A stretch of DNA of 64,000 nucleotides from Vibrio methylphosphonaticus (GCF_023634655.1 NZ_JAMKMS010000007.1:124001-188000), one strand, 5' to 3'; shown: positions 19,531 to 29,559, counted from the first letter of the stretch. Notes: generated by a model from the letters alone, not told the origin. Numbers and translations are program-made.

Positions 19531-19539
19531 CTTGGAGTA

Positions 19540-20508
19540 TTACTTAAGAAGACCGACTTCTTTGTAGTACTTTTCAGCACCTGGATGAAGAGGGATCGAA
19601 AGCCCTGCTTTAACCATGTCTTCTTTTTTCAAGTTTGCAAATGCTGGGTGCAAACGCTTGAAGGTGTCAAAGTTTTCAAAGACCGCTTTTGCGACATTGT
19701 AAGCCACTTCGTCAGAGACATCTGACGTGGTGACCATTGTTGCTGCCACACCGAAACTCTTCACATCTTGATCAGAGCCGCGATACATACCTGCAGGAAC
19801 AGAGCTGTATGCGTAATATGGGTTGGCAGAAACGATTTCGTCGATTTCAACACCTGTTGCAGGGATCAGACGAGCATCACAAGAGGTTGTTGCTTCTTTG
19901 ATCGATCCGTTTGGATGACCTACGACGTAAACGAACGCGTCAATTTTGTTGTCACACAGAGCTTGTGAACGCTCAGAGCCTTTTAGCTCAGACGTCAGTT
20001 TAAAGTCGCTGTTAGTCCAACCCATGGCATCCATTACCACGCCCATTGTTGCACGGTCACCAGAGCCTGGGTTACCAATGTTGACACGCTTGCCTTTTAG
20101 ATCGCTAACATTTTCAATGCCAGAATCAGCGCGAGCAATGATATTGAAAGGTTCTGTATGTAGAGAGAACATAGCACGAAGTTTTTTATACGGACCTTGG
20201 TCTTCAAATTTGCTCGTACCATTATAGCCATGATATTGCCAATCTGATTGAACAACACCAAAGTCAAGTTCACCGGCACGCATCGTGTTCACGTTGTAAA
20301 TTGAACCGCCTGTGGATTCAACAGAACAACGAATGTTGTGATCTTTACGACCTTTGTTTACCAGCTTACAAATTGCACCACCAGTTGGGTAGTAAACCCC
20401 TGTTACTGAACCAGTACCAATGGTGATGAATTCTTGAGCATTAGCTGCACCCGCGCCCATAACTGCTGCTGCGATAGCGCCAATTTTGATAAGTTTCTTC
20501 AATGCCAT
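19540..20508 (-). CDS. TRAP transporter TAXI family solute-binding protein
   Basis: Periplasmic solute receptor, 322 aa. A signal peptide covers about residues 1-24 (basic MALKKLIK, hydrophobic core, cut near ANAQE). The mature N-terminus has the TAXI hallmark TIGTGSVTGVYYPTGGAICKLVN, here split as TIGTGSVTG and YYPTGGA. Later blocks RVNIGNPGSGDRATM and ALCDNKIDAFVYVVGHPNG fit the family. Related receptors bind glutamate or other dicarboxylates; the ligand here is not determined. AAGGAAGGG precedes the ATG closely. A CRP-type site lies about 280 bp upstream. Confidence 0.95.
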   Translation of the reverse strand: MALKKLIKIGAIAAAVMGAGAANAQEFITIGTGSVTGVYYPTGGAICKLVNKGRKDHNIRCSVESTGGSIYNVNTMRAGELDFGVVQSDWQYHGYNGTSKFEDQGPYKKLRAMFSLHTEPFNIIARADSGIENVSDLKGKRVNIGNPGSGDRATMGVVMDAMGWTNSDFKLTSELKGSERSQALCDNKIDAFVYVVGHPNGSIKEATTSCDARLIPATGVEIDEIVSANPYYAYSSVPAGMYRGSDQDVKSFGVAATMVTTSDVSDEVAYNVAKAVFENFDTFKRLHPAFANLKKEDMVKAGLSIPLHPGAEKYYKEVGLLK

Positions 20509-20779
20509 GAATTTCCCTTCCTTTATTCATTACTAACCCTGAATAACTATAGTCGTCTTCAGAGGTTTCCTATGTGGAAACGGCATCTTTTTCAATCCGT
20601 TTGTTGAAAAAGTAGCGCAATCATACCAAATAAATTGGAAGAAAATTATCATATTGTTAATGAATATAGGTGATTTATCTGTGCTAGAAGGTTGTGGTGG
20701 AGTTTGATGTTGGGGTTATAAATAAATTAAAACAATAAGTTAGATGTATTTTAGGGTGGTTATTTTTGATTATTTAAGA

Positions 20780-20795
20780 TGTGATGTGTATCACG
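20780..20795. promoter_or_regulatory. CRP-type binding site upstream of the TRAP operon
   Basis: TGTGA-TGTGTA-TCACG matches the CRP consensus TGTGA-N6-TCACA at nine of ten core positions. It lies about 272 bp before the TAXI start codon and 48 bp after argR. Catabolite control of an organic-acid importer would make biological sense; binding is inferred. Confidence 0.5.
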
Positions 20796-20802
20796 AAACA
20801 TC

Positions 20803-20818
20803 ATGTATCGTGATACAT
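20803..20818. promoter_or_regulatory. Palindrome ATGTATC-GT-GATACAT
   Basis: Perfect 7-bp inverted repeat around GT, eight bases from the CRP-type site. The half-site GTATCAC/GTGATAC also occurs inside the CRP site at 20788-20794, so a regulator could occupy both. The factor is unknown. Alternatively it could form part of a weak argR 3' hairpin, but no T run follows. Confidence 0.4.
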
Positions 20819-20842
20819 TATTCTGAATGTTACTGTTTGAAA

Positions 20843-21313
20843 TCAGCCTGCATACTCAAATAAATCGCAAACGGATTCAAAGAGATGCTCAGTGGTGATG
20901 TTCAATGTGGGCGTGATGAAAATAGTATCGTCACCGGCGACAACACCAAGAATACCTTCAGCTTTACCAAGTGAATCAAGCAGTCTCGCTATGAGCTGCG
21001 CCGCGCCTGGACCGGTATGAATGACAACGATAGCGTTGTTGTGATCGATATCGAGAACGAGCTCGCGTAGTGAACTAGAAACGGTGGGTACCCCGAGTTC
21101 TGCGGGTAAGCAATAGACCATTTCCATTTTGGCATTTCGTGTTCTCACTGCGCCGAACTTTGTTAACATGCGTGACACTTTTGATTGGTTGATGTTTTCA
21201 AACCCTTCAATTTTTAGTGCATCAACTATCTCGCCTTGTGAGCCAAAGCGTTCTTCTTTTAGTAGTGCTTTAAAAGCGCGAACGAGATTGTCTTGTTTAT
21301 CATTATTGCGCAT
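20843..21313 (-). CDS. argR: Arginine repressor ArgR
   Basis: Hexameric transcription factor that uses arginine as co-repressor, 156 aa as in E. coli. The N-terminal winged-helix domain (about residues 1-70) includes the recognition segment [21 protein letters not shown]. The C-terminal oligomerisation/arginine domain has [15 protein letters not shown] and the acidic [11 protein letters not shown] motif that contacts arginine. AAGAGG precedes the ATG. It is divergent from mdh, an arrangement shared with E. coli. I could not find a clear ARG box in the shared promoter region. Confidence 0.97.
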   Translation of the reverse strand: MRNNDKQDNLVRAFKALLKEERFGSQGEIVDALKIEGFENINQSKVSRMLTKFGAVRTRNAKMEMVYCLPAELGVPTVSSSLRELVLDIDHNNAIVVIHTGPGAAQLIARLLDSLGKAEGILGVVAGDDTIFITPTLNITTEHLFESVCDLFEYAG

Positions 21314-21649
21314 AAACGCCTCTTAAATTGGTCCGACTTGCAGTGATCCGCCTATTGTTGCACAGAACCGGTTTGTTGACCAAATAATCCATAGTTTATG
21401 TCGACAATATCACTATTATTTATAACGAGATAAAGTGCTATAACTCAATAAAAACCAAAGGAAAAAGAAGGTTATTATTCCCTGCCTATCATGGTAATTT
21501 AGTAGCACGTATTTGGTGAGGTGCGCGACCTCGCAAAGCTGAGGTTAATTGATTGTAATCGATTAGTGAATATTATAGATTTTCTCTAACTGATGAAAAA
21601 TTACCCTATAAAACTATTAATAAGAGAATCCCTCTCAAGGAGAACGCCC
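21314..21649. promoter_or_regulatory. argR-mdh divergent promoter region
   Basis: 336 bp. An FNR-like box TTGAT-TGTA-ATCGA (one mismatch to TTGAT-N4-ATCAA) sits at 21549-21562, about 90 bp before mdh. A GAGGT/ACCTC hairpin at 21519-21533 is followed by a second GAGGT that could pair with the same ACCTC. Both are weak signals. mdh has a good AAGGAG eight bases before its ATG. Confidence 0.4.
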
Positions 21650-22585
21650 ATGAAAGTAGCTGTCATTGGTGCCGCAGGTGGCATCGGTCAAGCTTTAGCC
21701 CTTCTATTGAAAAACCGCCTTCCTGCTGGTTCAGATTTAGCCCTTTACGACATAGCACCAGTCACACCGGGCGTTGCTGCTGATTTAAGTCACATACCAA
21801 CTCCTGTATCGATCAAGGGTTATGCTGGTGAAGATCCAACGCCAGCACTTGAAGGTGCAGACGTTGTATTGATTTCTGCTGGTGTGGCTCGTAAGCCTGG
21901 AATGGATCGTTCGGATCTGTTTAATGTGAATGCTGGTATCGTCAAGTCTTTGGCTGAACGTATTGCCGCTGTGTGTCCAGATGCGTGCATCGGGATTATC
22001 ACTAACCCAGTTAACACAACGGTCCCTATTGCCGCTGAAGTGCTGAAAAAAGCAGGCGTTTACAATAAGCGTAAGCTCTTTGGTATCACGACATTGGATG
22101 TTATCCGCTCTGAAACATTTGTTGCGGGCTTAAAAGATAAAGATCCTGGCGACGTTCGCGTACCTGTTATTGGTGGTCACTCTGGCGTGACGATTCTTCC
22201 TTTACTATCTCAAGTAGAAGGTGTGGAATTCACTCCAGAAGAAGTGGAAGCGTTGACCAAACGTATTCAAAATGCTGGTACTGAAGTCGTAGAAGCTAAA
22301 GCAGGCGGTGGTTCAGCAACCTTGTCTATGGGACAGGCGGCTTGTCGATTCGGCCTAGCGCTAGTGAAGGGCCTACAAGGTGAAGATAACGTGATTGAGT
22401 GCGCTTACGTTGAAGGTGAAGGTGAGCATGCCCCATTCTTTGCACAGCCAGTGAAGTTGGGTAAAGATGGCGCGGAAGCCATCCTAAGCTACGGCGAATT
22501 GAGCGATTACGAAAAAGCAGCACTTGACGGTATGCTTGAAACGTTGAATAAAGATATTGAACTTGGTATCGAATTCGCAAAATAA
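21650..22585 (+). CDS. mdh: Malate dehydrogenase (NAD)
   Basis: TCA-cycle enzyme that interconverts malate and oxaloacetate. From ATG 21650 it is 311 aa, the bacterial proteobacterial-type length. It begins with the Rossmann motif [17 protein letters not shown], carries the substrate arginines in [11 protein letters not shown] (about residues 80-90) and the catalytic His in IGGHSGVT (near 177). An in-frame ATG at 21593 would put 19 unrelated residues before the Rossmann strand and lacks a Shine-Dalgarno, so it was rejected. It has its own terminator. Confidence 0.98.
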   Translation: MKVAVIGAAGGIGQALALLLKNRLPAGSDLALYDIAPVTPGVAADLSHIPTPVSIKGYAGEDPTPALEGADVVLISAGVARKPGMDRSDLFNVNAGIVKSLAERIAAVCPDACIGIITNPVNTTVPIAAEVLKKAGVYNKRKLFGITTLDVIRSETFVAGLKDKDPGDVRVPVIGGHSGVTILPLLSQVEGVEFTPEEVEALTKRIQNAGTEVVEAKAGGGSATLSMGQAACRFGLALVKGLQGEDNVIECAYVEGEGEHAPFFAQPVKLGKDGAEAILSYGELSDYEKAALDGMLETLNKDIELGIEFAK

Positions 22586-22616
22586 GCATTCTTGCTAAAG
22601 AAAGCATGACTAATAC

Positions 22617-22647
22617 AAAACCGATCTTTTAAAGATCGGTTTTTTTG
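22617..22647 (+). terminator. Rho-independent terminator after mdh
   Basis: CCGATCTT (22621-22628) pairs with AAGATCGG (22632-22639), extended by A/T pairs, followed by seven or more T. It lies 31 bp after the mdh stop. Confidence 0.88.
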
Positions 22648-22702
22648 ATCTATACCCTATTTATGTCGGTATATAGAAGTGCGATCAAAAAAAGGAAGAG
22701 TC

Positions 22703-22894
22703 ATGGATATTAAAGACGTTAGCCAAGGTATGTGGGTAGAGTCACAGCATGGGGTAGGGAAGATTCTGGTGGTAGATAAAGTGTCGGGTTCAGTACTCGT
22801 TGCGCCGTCAGACAGTGAACTGCAGTGGGCACTGTCAGTTGATGAGATTGACGAAAACCTACAACTTCATAACGGCTGTGACCAATATTACTAA
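22703..22894 (+). CDS. Small hypothetical protein, 63 aa
   Basis: I do not recognise this protein. It is short, acidic and without a signal peptide or transmembrane segment. The sequence alternates strand-like stretches (MWVESQHGVGKILVV, SVLVAPSDSELQWAL) and resembles a small beta-barrel of the SH3/KOW sort, which is speculation. Support for a real gene is AAAAGGAAG six bases before ATG 22703, normal codon use, and its own terminator pair: mdh's terminator lies upstream and a separate one downstream. An in-frame GTG at 22679 is less likely. Confidence 0.75.
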   Translation: MDIKDVSQGMWVESQHGVGKILVVDKVSGSVLVAPSDSELQWALSVDEIDENLQLHNGCDQYY

Positions 22895-22912
22895 CTAAAC
22901 CTCAGAGAGTTG

Positions 22913-22965
22913 AAAAAGCTAGACCATAAGGGAATGAAACATTTGCTCATGGTCTAGCTTTTTTA
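22913..22965. terminator. Long-stem terminator between the 63-aa gene and ispB
   Basis: AAAAAGCTAGACCAT (22913-22927) pairs perfectly with ATGGTCTAGCTTTTT (22949-22963) across a 21-base loop. The flanking genes converge, and the A/T tails allow termination on both strands. Confidence 0.8.
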
Positions 22966-22983
22966 TTTAAGTCAGGAGAAGCA

Positions 22984-23955
22984 TTATGCGCTGCGTTTTA
23001 CCGCCATATAGGCTAAAGCGACAAGTGCGTCTTTATAAACACTCTCAGGAAGCACGGTAAGCTCAGCAATCGCTTTGTCAGCTTCTTTATACGCTTGGTC
23101 TTCAGTGTAGGTTAGCGAGCCCACTCGTTGCATGGTCGCGAGGATAGCGTCGATTTTATCGATTCCGTTTGATTTCTCGATGGCTTCTCGAATCATCGCG
23201 GTTTCTTCTGGTTCACCGTGTTGCATGGCGTGAATCAGTGGTAGTGTTGGTTTACCTTCTGCAAGGTCATCGCCCACATTTTTACCCATGTCATCACCCG
23301 ATGACGTGTAATCCATCACGTCGTCGATAAGTTGGAATGCAGTGCCTAGGTATTTACCATAGTTTTGCAGCGCCGCTTCGACTTCTGGTGAAGCGTCGTT
23401 AAGGATGGCGCCAACTTGGGTGGCGGCTTCAAAAAGGCGTGCGGTTTTTGAATAAATGACCTGCATATAGCTGGCTTCGGTGGTGTTAGGATCATTACAG
23501 TTGATTAACTGTTGCACTTCACCTTCGGCTATAACGTTTACCGCATCACTCATCAATTCTAGAATGCGTAGTGAGCCCAACCCGGTCATCATTTGGAATG
23601 AGCGAGTGTAGATGTAATCACCAACTAAGACGCTCGCCGCATTGCCAAAGGCAGCGTTCGCTGTTGCCTTACCACGACGCATATCGGATTCATCAACAAC
23701 GTCATCATGAAGTAGAGTCGCCGTGTGAATAAACTCGATAAAGGCTGCCGCCGTGGTATGAGCTTTTCCATCATAGCCCAAGGCTTTTGCTGACAATATA
23801 GCCAAAAGTGGTCTGATGCGTTTTCCACCACTGTTGACAATGTAGAAGCCCAATTGATTAATAAGGCTGACCTCAGAGTTCAATTGTGCCTGAATCGTTT
23901 CGTTCACTTTTACCATGTCACTAGCTGTTAGTGATTGGATAGCTTTAAAATCCAT
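22984..23955 (-). CDS. ispB: Octaprenyl diphosphate synthase
   Basis: Trans-prenyltransferase that builds the ubiquinone side chain from farnesyl diphosphate and isopentenyl diphosphate; 323 aa. Both aspartate-rich motifs are present: LLHDDVVDESDMRRGK (first, about residue 84) and QLIDDVMDYTSSGDD with GKNVGDDLAEGK (second, about 211). GGKRIRP near the N-terminus binds substrate. It is divergent from rplU-rpmA with 273 bp between, as in E. coli. Confidence 0.96.
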   Translation of the reverse strand: MDFKAIQSLTASDMVKVNETIQAQLNSEVSLINQLGFYIVNSGGKRIRPLLAILSAKALGYDGKAHTTAAAFIEFIHTATLLHDDVVDESDMRRGKATANAAFGNAASVLVGDYIYTRSFQMMTGLGSLRILELMSDAVNVIAEGEVQQLINCNDPNTTEASYMQVIYSKTARLFEAATQVGAILNDASPEVEAALQNYGKYLGTAFQLIDDVMDYTSSGDDMGKNVGDDLAEGKPTLPLIHAMQHGEPEETAMIREAIEKSNGIDKIDAILATMQRVGSLTYTEDQAYKEADKAIAELTVLPESVYKDALVALAYMAVKRSA

Positions 23956-24228
23956 TACGTACCCGGTTGAGCATAGAGCCTATAAGGCTTAGTCGATCAT
24001 TATAATTTGGTGAATAATACACTAAAAAACGTTGATTAATACATGCTTAAAAGGCATTATTGCCGCACTTTTCTTTGGCGATTAGCTTTTCGCCAAAATT
24101 TTTAAAATATGGCTTGTCATAGGTTAACGGTTCGCGTAGAATCTGCGCCCTATTGATGATTAGTTTAGCGCACACCCTCATTGTTCAAATAACAATCAAA
24201 AGGCTGTGCGGAAAAAGCGGAGTAAAAT

Positions 24229-24540
24229 ATGTACGCTGTTTTCCAATCTGGTGGCAAACAACACCGAGTAAGCGAAGGTCAAACCCTTCGTTTAGAGAAA
24301 TTAGACGTTGAAACTGGCGCAACTGTAGAATTTGATAAAGTTCTTCTTGTTGCTAACGGCGAAGAGATCCAAGTTGGCGCTCCTCTAGTAGAGGGCGGCA
24401 AAGTAGTTGCTGAAGTAGTACAACACGGTCGTGGCGATAAAGTTAAAATCGTTAAGTTCCGTCGTCGTAAGCACTCACGTAAGCAACAAGGTCACCGTCA
24501 GTGGTTCACAGAAGTGAAAATCACTGGTATCAACGCTTAA
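24229..24540 (+). CDS. rplU: 50S ribosomal protein L21
   Basis: Ribosomal protein L21, 103 aa, starting [14 protein letters not shown], the family hallmark. The C-terminal basic part includes the L21 signature [19 protein letters not shown] and binds 23S rRNA. GGAG lies seven bases before the ATG. It forms an operon with rpmA (20-bp gap), as in most bacteria. Confidence 0.99.
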   Translation: MYAVFQSGGKQHRVSEGQTLRLEKLDVETGATVEFDKVLLVANGEEIQVGAPLVEGGKVVAEVVQHGRGDKVKIVKFRRRKHSRKQQGHRQWFTEVKITGINA

Positions 24541-24560
24541 TCGATTAGGAGAGTTTAACA

Positions 24561-24815
24561 ATGGCACACAAAAAAGCTGGTGGTTCTACTCGTAACGGCC
24601 GCGATTCAGAAAGCAAACGCCTAGGTGTTAAGCGTTTTGGTGGTGAAGCTGTTCTTGCAGGTAACATCATCGTTCGTCAACGTGGTACTAAGTTCCACGC
24701 TGGCACAAACGTTGGCATCGGTAAAGACCACACTCTTTTCGCTCTTACTGAAGGTAAAGTGAAATTTGAAGTTAAAGGTCCTAAAAACCGTAAGTTTGTA
24801 AGCATCGAAGGTTAA
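24561..24815 (+). CDS. rpmA: 50S ribosomal protein L27
   Basis: Ribosomal protein L27, 84 aa, starting [15 protein letters not shown]; its N-terminal tail reaches the peptidyl-transferase centre. Features such as [13 protein letters not shown] and [10 protein letters not shown] match the family closely. AGGAG precedes the start. A strong terminator follows 50 bp downstream, so obgE is probably transcribed separately or by readthrough. Confidence 0.99.
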   Translation: MAHKKAGGSTRNGRDSESKRLGVKRFGGEAVLAGNIIVRQRGTKFHAGTNVGIGKDHTLFALTEGKVKFEVKGPKNRKFVSIEG

Positions 24816-24862
24816 TAATTGGCCTAGTGCTCAATTATTAAGTTAGCTTTCTAGCTGAATTC

Positions 24863-24893
24863 AAAAGCCCTGCCGATTCGGCAGGGTTTTTTA
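24863..24893 (+). terminator. Rho-independent terminator after rpmA
   Basis: CCCTGCCG (24868-24875) pairs with CGGCAGGG (24879-24886) around ATT, followed by six T. Confidence 0.9.
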
Positions 24894-25101
24894 TTTATAA
24901 GCAGTCGATAGAGACGAAGTTCTACTTACTCAAATTCGGATAGGTTAAGTGGGGAATCGTCTCTGTCATCTGCTAAAATGTAGTGATAATTGTTTTAGCC
25001 TAGAGTGTGGGTCTATTTGTAGTTCGTTGACGTAGTATTGAGTCGCGCAGAATGACACATCAAATATCTAGGATATACACGCGAAGAAGTAGTCGGAGTA
25101 A

Positions 25102-26277
<1,176 letters not shown>

Positions 26278-26327
26278 CTCTCGCTGATCTTTGCTTCGCA
26301 CTTAAAGTGTGTTAGCAGTGAAACATG

Positions 26328-26361
26328 AAAAAAGCCGCAATGTAATGTTGCGGCTTTTTTA
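26328..26361 (+). terminator. Rho-independent terminator after obgE
   Basis: AAAAAAGCCGCAA (26328-26340) pairs perfectly with TTGCGGCTTTTTT (26348-26360) around seven bases. Confidence 0.9.
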
Positions 26362-26466
26362 TGTCATGAGCATTGGAGTTAGGGGTATTATCAGGCAAAC
26401 TCAATGGCGAGGATCATGCTAGTCATTCATAACTAAAACTCGCCATTAATAAGGAATACGGAATCA

Positions 26467-27522
26467 ATGGATTTGAACCGTAAAATATCAACAGCAGATG
26501 CGTTTATCTTTAAATACTATCGCGTAGTACACGGGATTCGTATTTCAGCGGCGTTCGTTATTACACTCATCGCAACGACCTATCTAGACTTACCAGAAAG
26601 TACTTGGATTCTCATTACATTAGTGGTGGTCATTGGCCCCATATCTTACCTTGGTAATGTTTTGCCTCGAGCTTGGCATCGGACCTTAGGTACATTAATC
26701 GGTGCTGTATCAGGTGTGCTTGCAATATATTTAGGCCAATGGTCGCTGGGACTTATGTATCTTTGGTGCGGTATTGTGATGTTCCTAAGTGCTTACTTTG
26801 CGTTAGGAAAACGGCCTTACGTAGGCTTACTGGTTGGCATCACGTTGGCTGTCACAATAGGGGCGAGTAACCATGATATTGAGGTTGCACTATGGCGAGG
26901 CTTAGATGTCACGTTGGGCTGTGCATTGGCTGTATTCTTTTGTTTTATTTACCCTCAACGTGCATTCATACATTGGCGTATGAGACTCGGTGCTGCATTG
27001 AATAGCTTTTCGACGATCTATCAGCTTTCCTCTTCCCCAAACGTGATAGAAAAGCCCAATATTGAGCGTTATCAAACGCATCTAATGAAAGAAATGGTGA
27101 CACTACGAAGCTTGATCTCTCCATCAGTTAAGGAGTCTAAACTGAATGCTCAATTATTCGAGGCTACTCAAGTCTATCTTAGAAATATGGTCTATTCCTT
27201 TGAACTATTGCATACGTCTTACTGGAGTGACCGCAACAGTCATTTAAACATGCTTTGGTCAAAGGAGCTTAGCCAATGTCAGAAAGTAATACACTCTGAA
27301 ATTAAATCCTTGTCCAATCTTGCGATCACGGGGGAACTGGTTTCCGACTTTTCAGGTCATGATCTTCAAAAACTAATGAATGAACTTAAGCAAAGTATGC
27401 CGACGATTGCGGGAGATGAGATGAGCATTCACGGTTATTTGTGGCTGAATATAAAATTGATGGAAGATCTGGTGAGTTTAAGGCGACTGATTATTTACGC
27501 CTTGAACTTGTCACAGGAATAA
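26467..27522 (+). CDS. FUSC family inner-membrane protein
   Basis: Membrane protein of 351 aa with about six hydrophobic helices in residues 25-170, followed by a soluble, mostly helical C-terminal half. This resembles one half of the fusaric acid resistance/YccS-YhfK group (FUSC), which includes the aromatic acid exporter AaeB. The basic loop RAWHRTLGTLIGA after the second helix is characteristic. Most family members carry two such repeats and about 600-700 aa; this one has a single repeat. The transported compound is not known. It has its own start with GGAA upstream and no close operon partner. Confidence 0.75.
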   Translation: MDLNRKISTADAFIFKYYRVVHGIRISAAFVITLIATTYLDLPESTWILITLVVVIGPISYLGNVLPRAWHRTLGTLIGAVSGVLAIYLGQWSLGLMYLWCGIVMFLSAYFALGKRPYVGLLVGITLAVTIGASNHDIEVALWRGLDVTLGCALAVFFCFIYPQRAFIHWRMRLGAALNSFSTIYQLSSSPNVIEKPNIERYQTHLMKEMVTLRSLISPSVKESKLNAQLFEATQVYLRNMVYSFELLHTSYWSDRNSHLNMLWSKELSQCQKVIHSEIKSLSNLAITGELVSDFSGHDLQKLMNELKQSMPTIAGDEMSIHGYLWLNIKLMEDLVSLRRLIIYALNLSQE

Positions 27523-27628
27523 TAAAGTCGATGATAGTAATGATCAATTTTGGCTAAAATTCACATATTACTTACTTAAATCACTTTAAAATAGTCCTCT
27601 TATCTTCTATCAATAATGTGAAATTGGA

Positions 27629-28396
27629 ATGGACTCTAAGCAACGTGCGGTATCACGTTTAATTGCTCAATCGGGACAAATGTTATTAGCACATGGTGCG
27701 GAAAGTACTCTAGTAGGTCATATCACTTACCGTATTGGTATTGCGGCGGGTATGGATGAGGTTGAAGTATCATTGTCGGCAAGCTCAATAGTGGTCACAA
27801 CCGTCTATCAAGAGCATTGTGTAACGACGGTGAGAAGAAGCCCCGATAAGGGCTTGAATATGCGAGTGGTAACCCAAGTACAACGGATATGTATCATGAT
27901 GGAGAAAGGTATTCTCGATTATGATCTTGCGCAGAAAAAACTGAATGCTATTAGTCCTGAACGCTACAACCGTTGGGTTGTCGTTGTGATGATAGGCCTT
28001 TCGTGTGCGGCGTTTTGTCGCTTAGCGGGTGGTGATTGGTCAGCATTTATGATGACATTTTTAGCGTCCTCCGTTGGAATGATAGTCAGACAAGAGATTG
28101 GGCACCGGCATTTCAATCCATTATTGAATTTTTCAGCGACGGCTTTTATTACCACGTTAATCTCGGCACAAGCGGTGTTGCATGATATTGGAGAGCATCC
28201 TCAATTGGTGATGGCATCTTCTGTTCTTATGTTGGTACCAGGCTTTCCCTTAATTAATGCGGTGGCTGACATGCTCAAGGGATATATAAATATGGGGATT
28301 GCTCGCTTTGTTATGGCGAGCTTACTTACTCTCGCTACCTGCCTTGGTATAATCGGTGCGATGAGTGTAACGAATGTCTTAGGGTGGGTTCAGTAG
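27629..28396 (+). CDS. yjjP: Threonine/serine exporter N-terminal half, YjjP-like
   Basis: A 255-aa protein of the ThrE N-terminal family. Residues 1-110 form the conserved soluble part (SGQMLLAHGAESTLV near the start), and about five hydrophobic helices follow to the end. In E. coli YjjP works with YjjB, here the next gene, as a succinate exporter; related ThrE proteins export threonine and serine. The stop overlaps the predicted GTG start of yjjB. The substrate in this organism is inferred only. Confidence 0.9.
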   Translation: MDSKQRAVSRLIAQSGQMLLAHGAESTLVGHITYRIGIAAGMDEVEVSLSASSIVVTTVYQEHCVTTVRRSPDKGLNMRVVTQVQRICIMMEKGILDYDLAQKKLNAISPERYNRWVVVVMIGLSCAAFCRLAGGDWSAFMMTFLASSVGMIVRQEIGHRHFNPLLNFSATAFITTLISAQAVLHDIGEHPQLVMASSVLMLVPGFPLINAVADMLKGYINMGIARFVMASLLTLATCLGIIGAMSVTNVLGWVQ

Positions 28397-28875
28397 TGGA
28401 TCTTATTGAATTCAACCTGATTATCGCACTGCTCAATGATATGTTTTTCGCAGCGATACCCGCAGTGGGGTTTGCGTTGGTGTTTAACGTTCCCCAAGGT
28501 GCTTTAGCGTATTGTGCGATTGGCGGTGCAATTGGTCATGGCGGTCGTTTCCTCATGATGCACTATGGGATGCCGATAGAATGGGCAACGTTTTTTGCGG
28601 CGACAATAGTAGGGTGCATTGGGGTTCACTGGTCACATAGATTTTTGGCGCATCCTAAAGTATTCACGGTCGCGGCGATGATTCCTATGATACCAGGCGT
28701 ATTCGCTTTTAAGGCCATGATCGCTATGGTGGAGATCAATCATCTCGGTTTTACCCCTGAATTACTCGCGACTCTGATGGAGAATTTTTTAAAGGCGATG
28801 TTTATTATCGCCGGGCTTGCTATTGGCTTAGCGATACCGGGGCTGCTATTCTACCGTCGTCGCTCAGTAGTGTGA
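28396..28875 (+). CDS. yjjB: Threonine/serine exporter C-terminal half, YjjB-like
   Basis: Small membrane protein with four to five helices; it aligns along its full length with E. coli YjjB (157 aa), including the blocks AAIPAVGFALVFNVP and AHPKVFTVAAMIPMIPG. I chose GTG 28396 (159 aa), which begins at the conserved DLIEF segment; an in-frame GTG at 28384 would add four residues. It is translationally coupled to yjjP, the other half of the split exporter. folA starts 120 bp downstream, also as in some gammaproteobacteria. Confidence 0.9.
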   Translation: MDLIEFNLIIALLNDMFFAAIPAVGFALVFNVPQGALAYCAIGGAIGHGGRFLMMHYGMPIEWATFFAATIVGCIGVHWSHRFLAHPKVFTVAAMIPMIPGVFAFKAMIAMVEINHLGFTPELLATLMENFLKAMFIIAGLAIGLAIPGLLFYRRRSVV

Positions 28876-28995
28876 TTACCAGGCGTTTGACTGAGGGTCA
28901 TTGAGCGGATTATGGCTCACAAGTCTGTACTTTACTTGCTGCTCGCTTCACTACGGTTTTATTTCAGGTTTATAGCTCAATAGGATAATGCAACA

Positions 28996-29478
28996 ATGAT
29001 CATCAGTATGATAGCGGCCATGGCGAGTAATCGCATTATTGGCAAAGATAATCAAATGCCTTGGCACCTTCCTGCCGATTTTATGTGGTTCAAAAAATGC
29101 ACCATGGGGAAACCTGTGATTATGGGAAGAAAAACCTATGATTCTATTGGACGTGCTTTGCCGGGAAGACGAAATATAGTTGTGACTAGGGATGAGACGC
29201 TGACCATTAATGGTGTTGATACAGTAACATCATTAGATGCCGCGTTGGCGTTAGTGCATGATGAGGCGGAAGTGATGATCATTGGTGGCGGGGCGTTTTA
29301 CCAACATTGCTTACCAATGGCAAATAAGCTCTACTTGACGTTCATCGAGGCTAAGATAGATGGAGACACGCAGTTTCCTGAATGGGGAAGCGAGTGGCTT
29401 GAAACCTATCGTGAGGCGTTTACTGCTGATGAGAAAAACCAATACGATATGAACTTTGTTGTGCTTGAGAACCCGTAG
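28996..29478 (+). CDS. folA: Dihydrofolate reductase
   Basis: NADPH-dependent reduction of dihydrofolate to tetrahydrofolate; target of trimethoprim. 160 aa, chromosomal type. It begins MIISMIAAMASNRIIGKDNQMPWHLPAD, where Asp near residue 27 is the catalytic acid, and carries the NADPH motifs GKPVIMGRKTYDSIG and VMIIGGGAFY. AGGA precedes the ATG. It converges with apaH; the 166-bp gap contains a 16-bp tandem repeat. Confidence 0.97.
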   Translation: MIISMIAAMASNRIIGKDNQMPWHLPADFMWFKKCTMGKPVIMGRKTYDSIGRALPGRRNIVVTRDETLTINGVDTVTSLDAALALVHDEAEVMIIGGGAFYQHCLPMANKLYLTFIEAKIDGDTQFPEWGSEWLETYREAFTADEKNQYDMNFVVLENP

Positions 29479-29559
29479 AGCCGATTGTCTAAAGATGAAC
29501 CCATAGGTTGGTAGAAATGCTGACTCCAACCTGTGGAATAACGCCTTCCGCTCAATGTT

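Larger units (their letters stand above)
19176..19539 (-). promoter_or_regulatory. Long intercistronic gap between binding protein and TRAP permease
   Basis: 364 bp separate two genes that normally sit close together. The upstream end holds a strong reverse-strand terminator (19498-19530) and a second hairpin (19454-19474). The rest (19200-19440) has no convincing coding frame. It may carry a second promoter for the permease or an sRNA processed from the 3' UTR of the binding-protein mRNA; neither can be shown from sequence. Confidence 0.45.
20509..20842 (-). promoter_or_regulatory. Upstream region of the TRAP operon
   Basis: This 334-bp region between argR and the TAXI gene is strongly AT-rich in its centre. 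It contains an inverted repeat GTTTCC-N5-GGAAAC at 20565-20581 close to the TAXI gene, a CRP-type site at 20780-20795 and an unrelated palindrome at 20803-20818. No separate gene is visible. Confidence 0.55.

Noticed and set aside
21314..21649. ARG boxes for ArgR autoregulation
   Set aside because: The best candidate, TGAATATTATAGATT near 21567, matches only one half of the 18-bp consensus; not enough to call.
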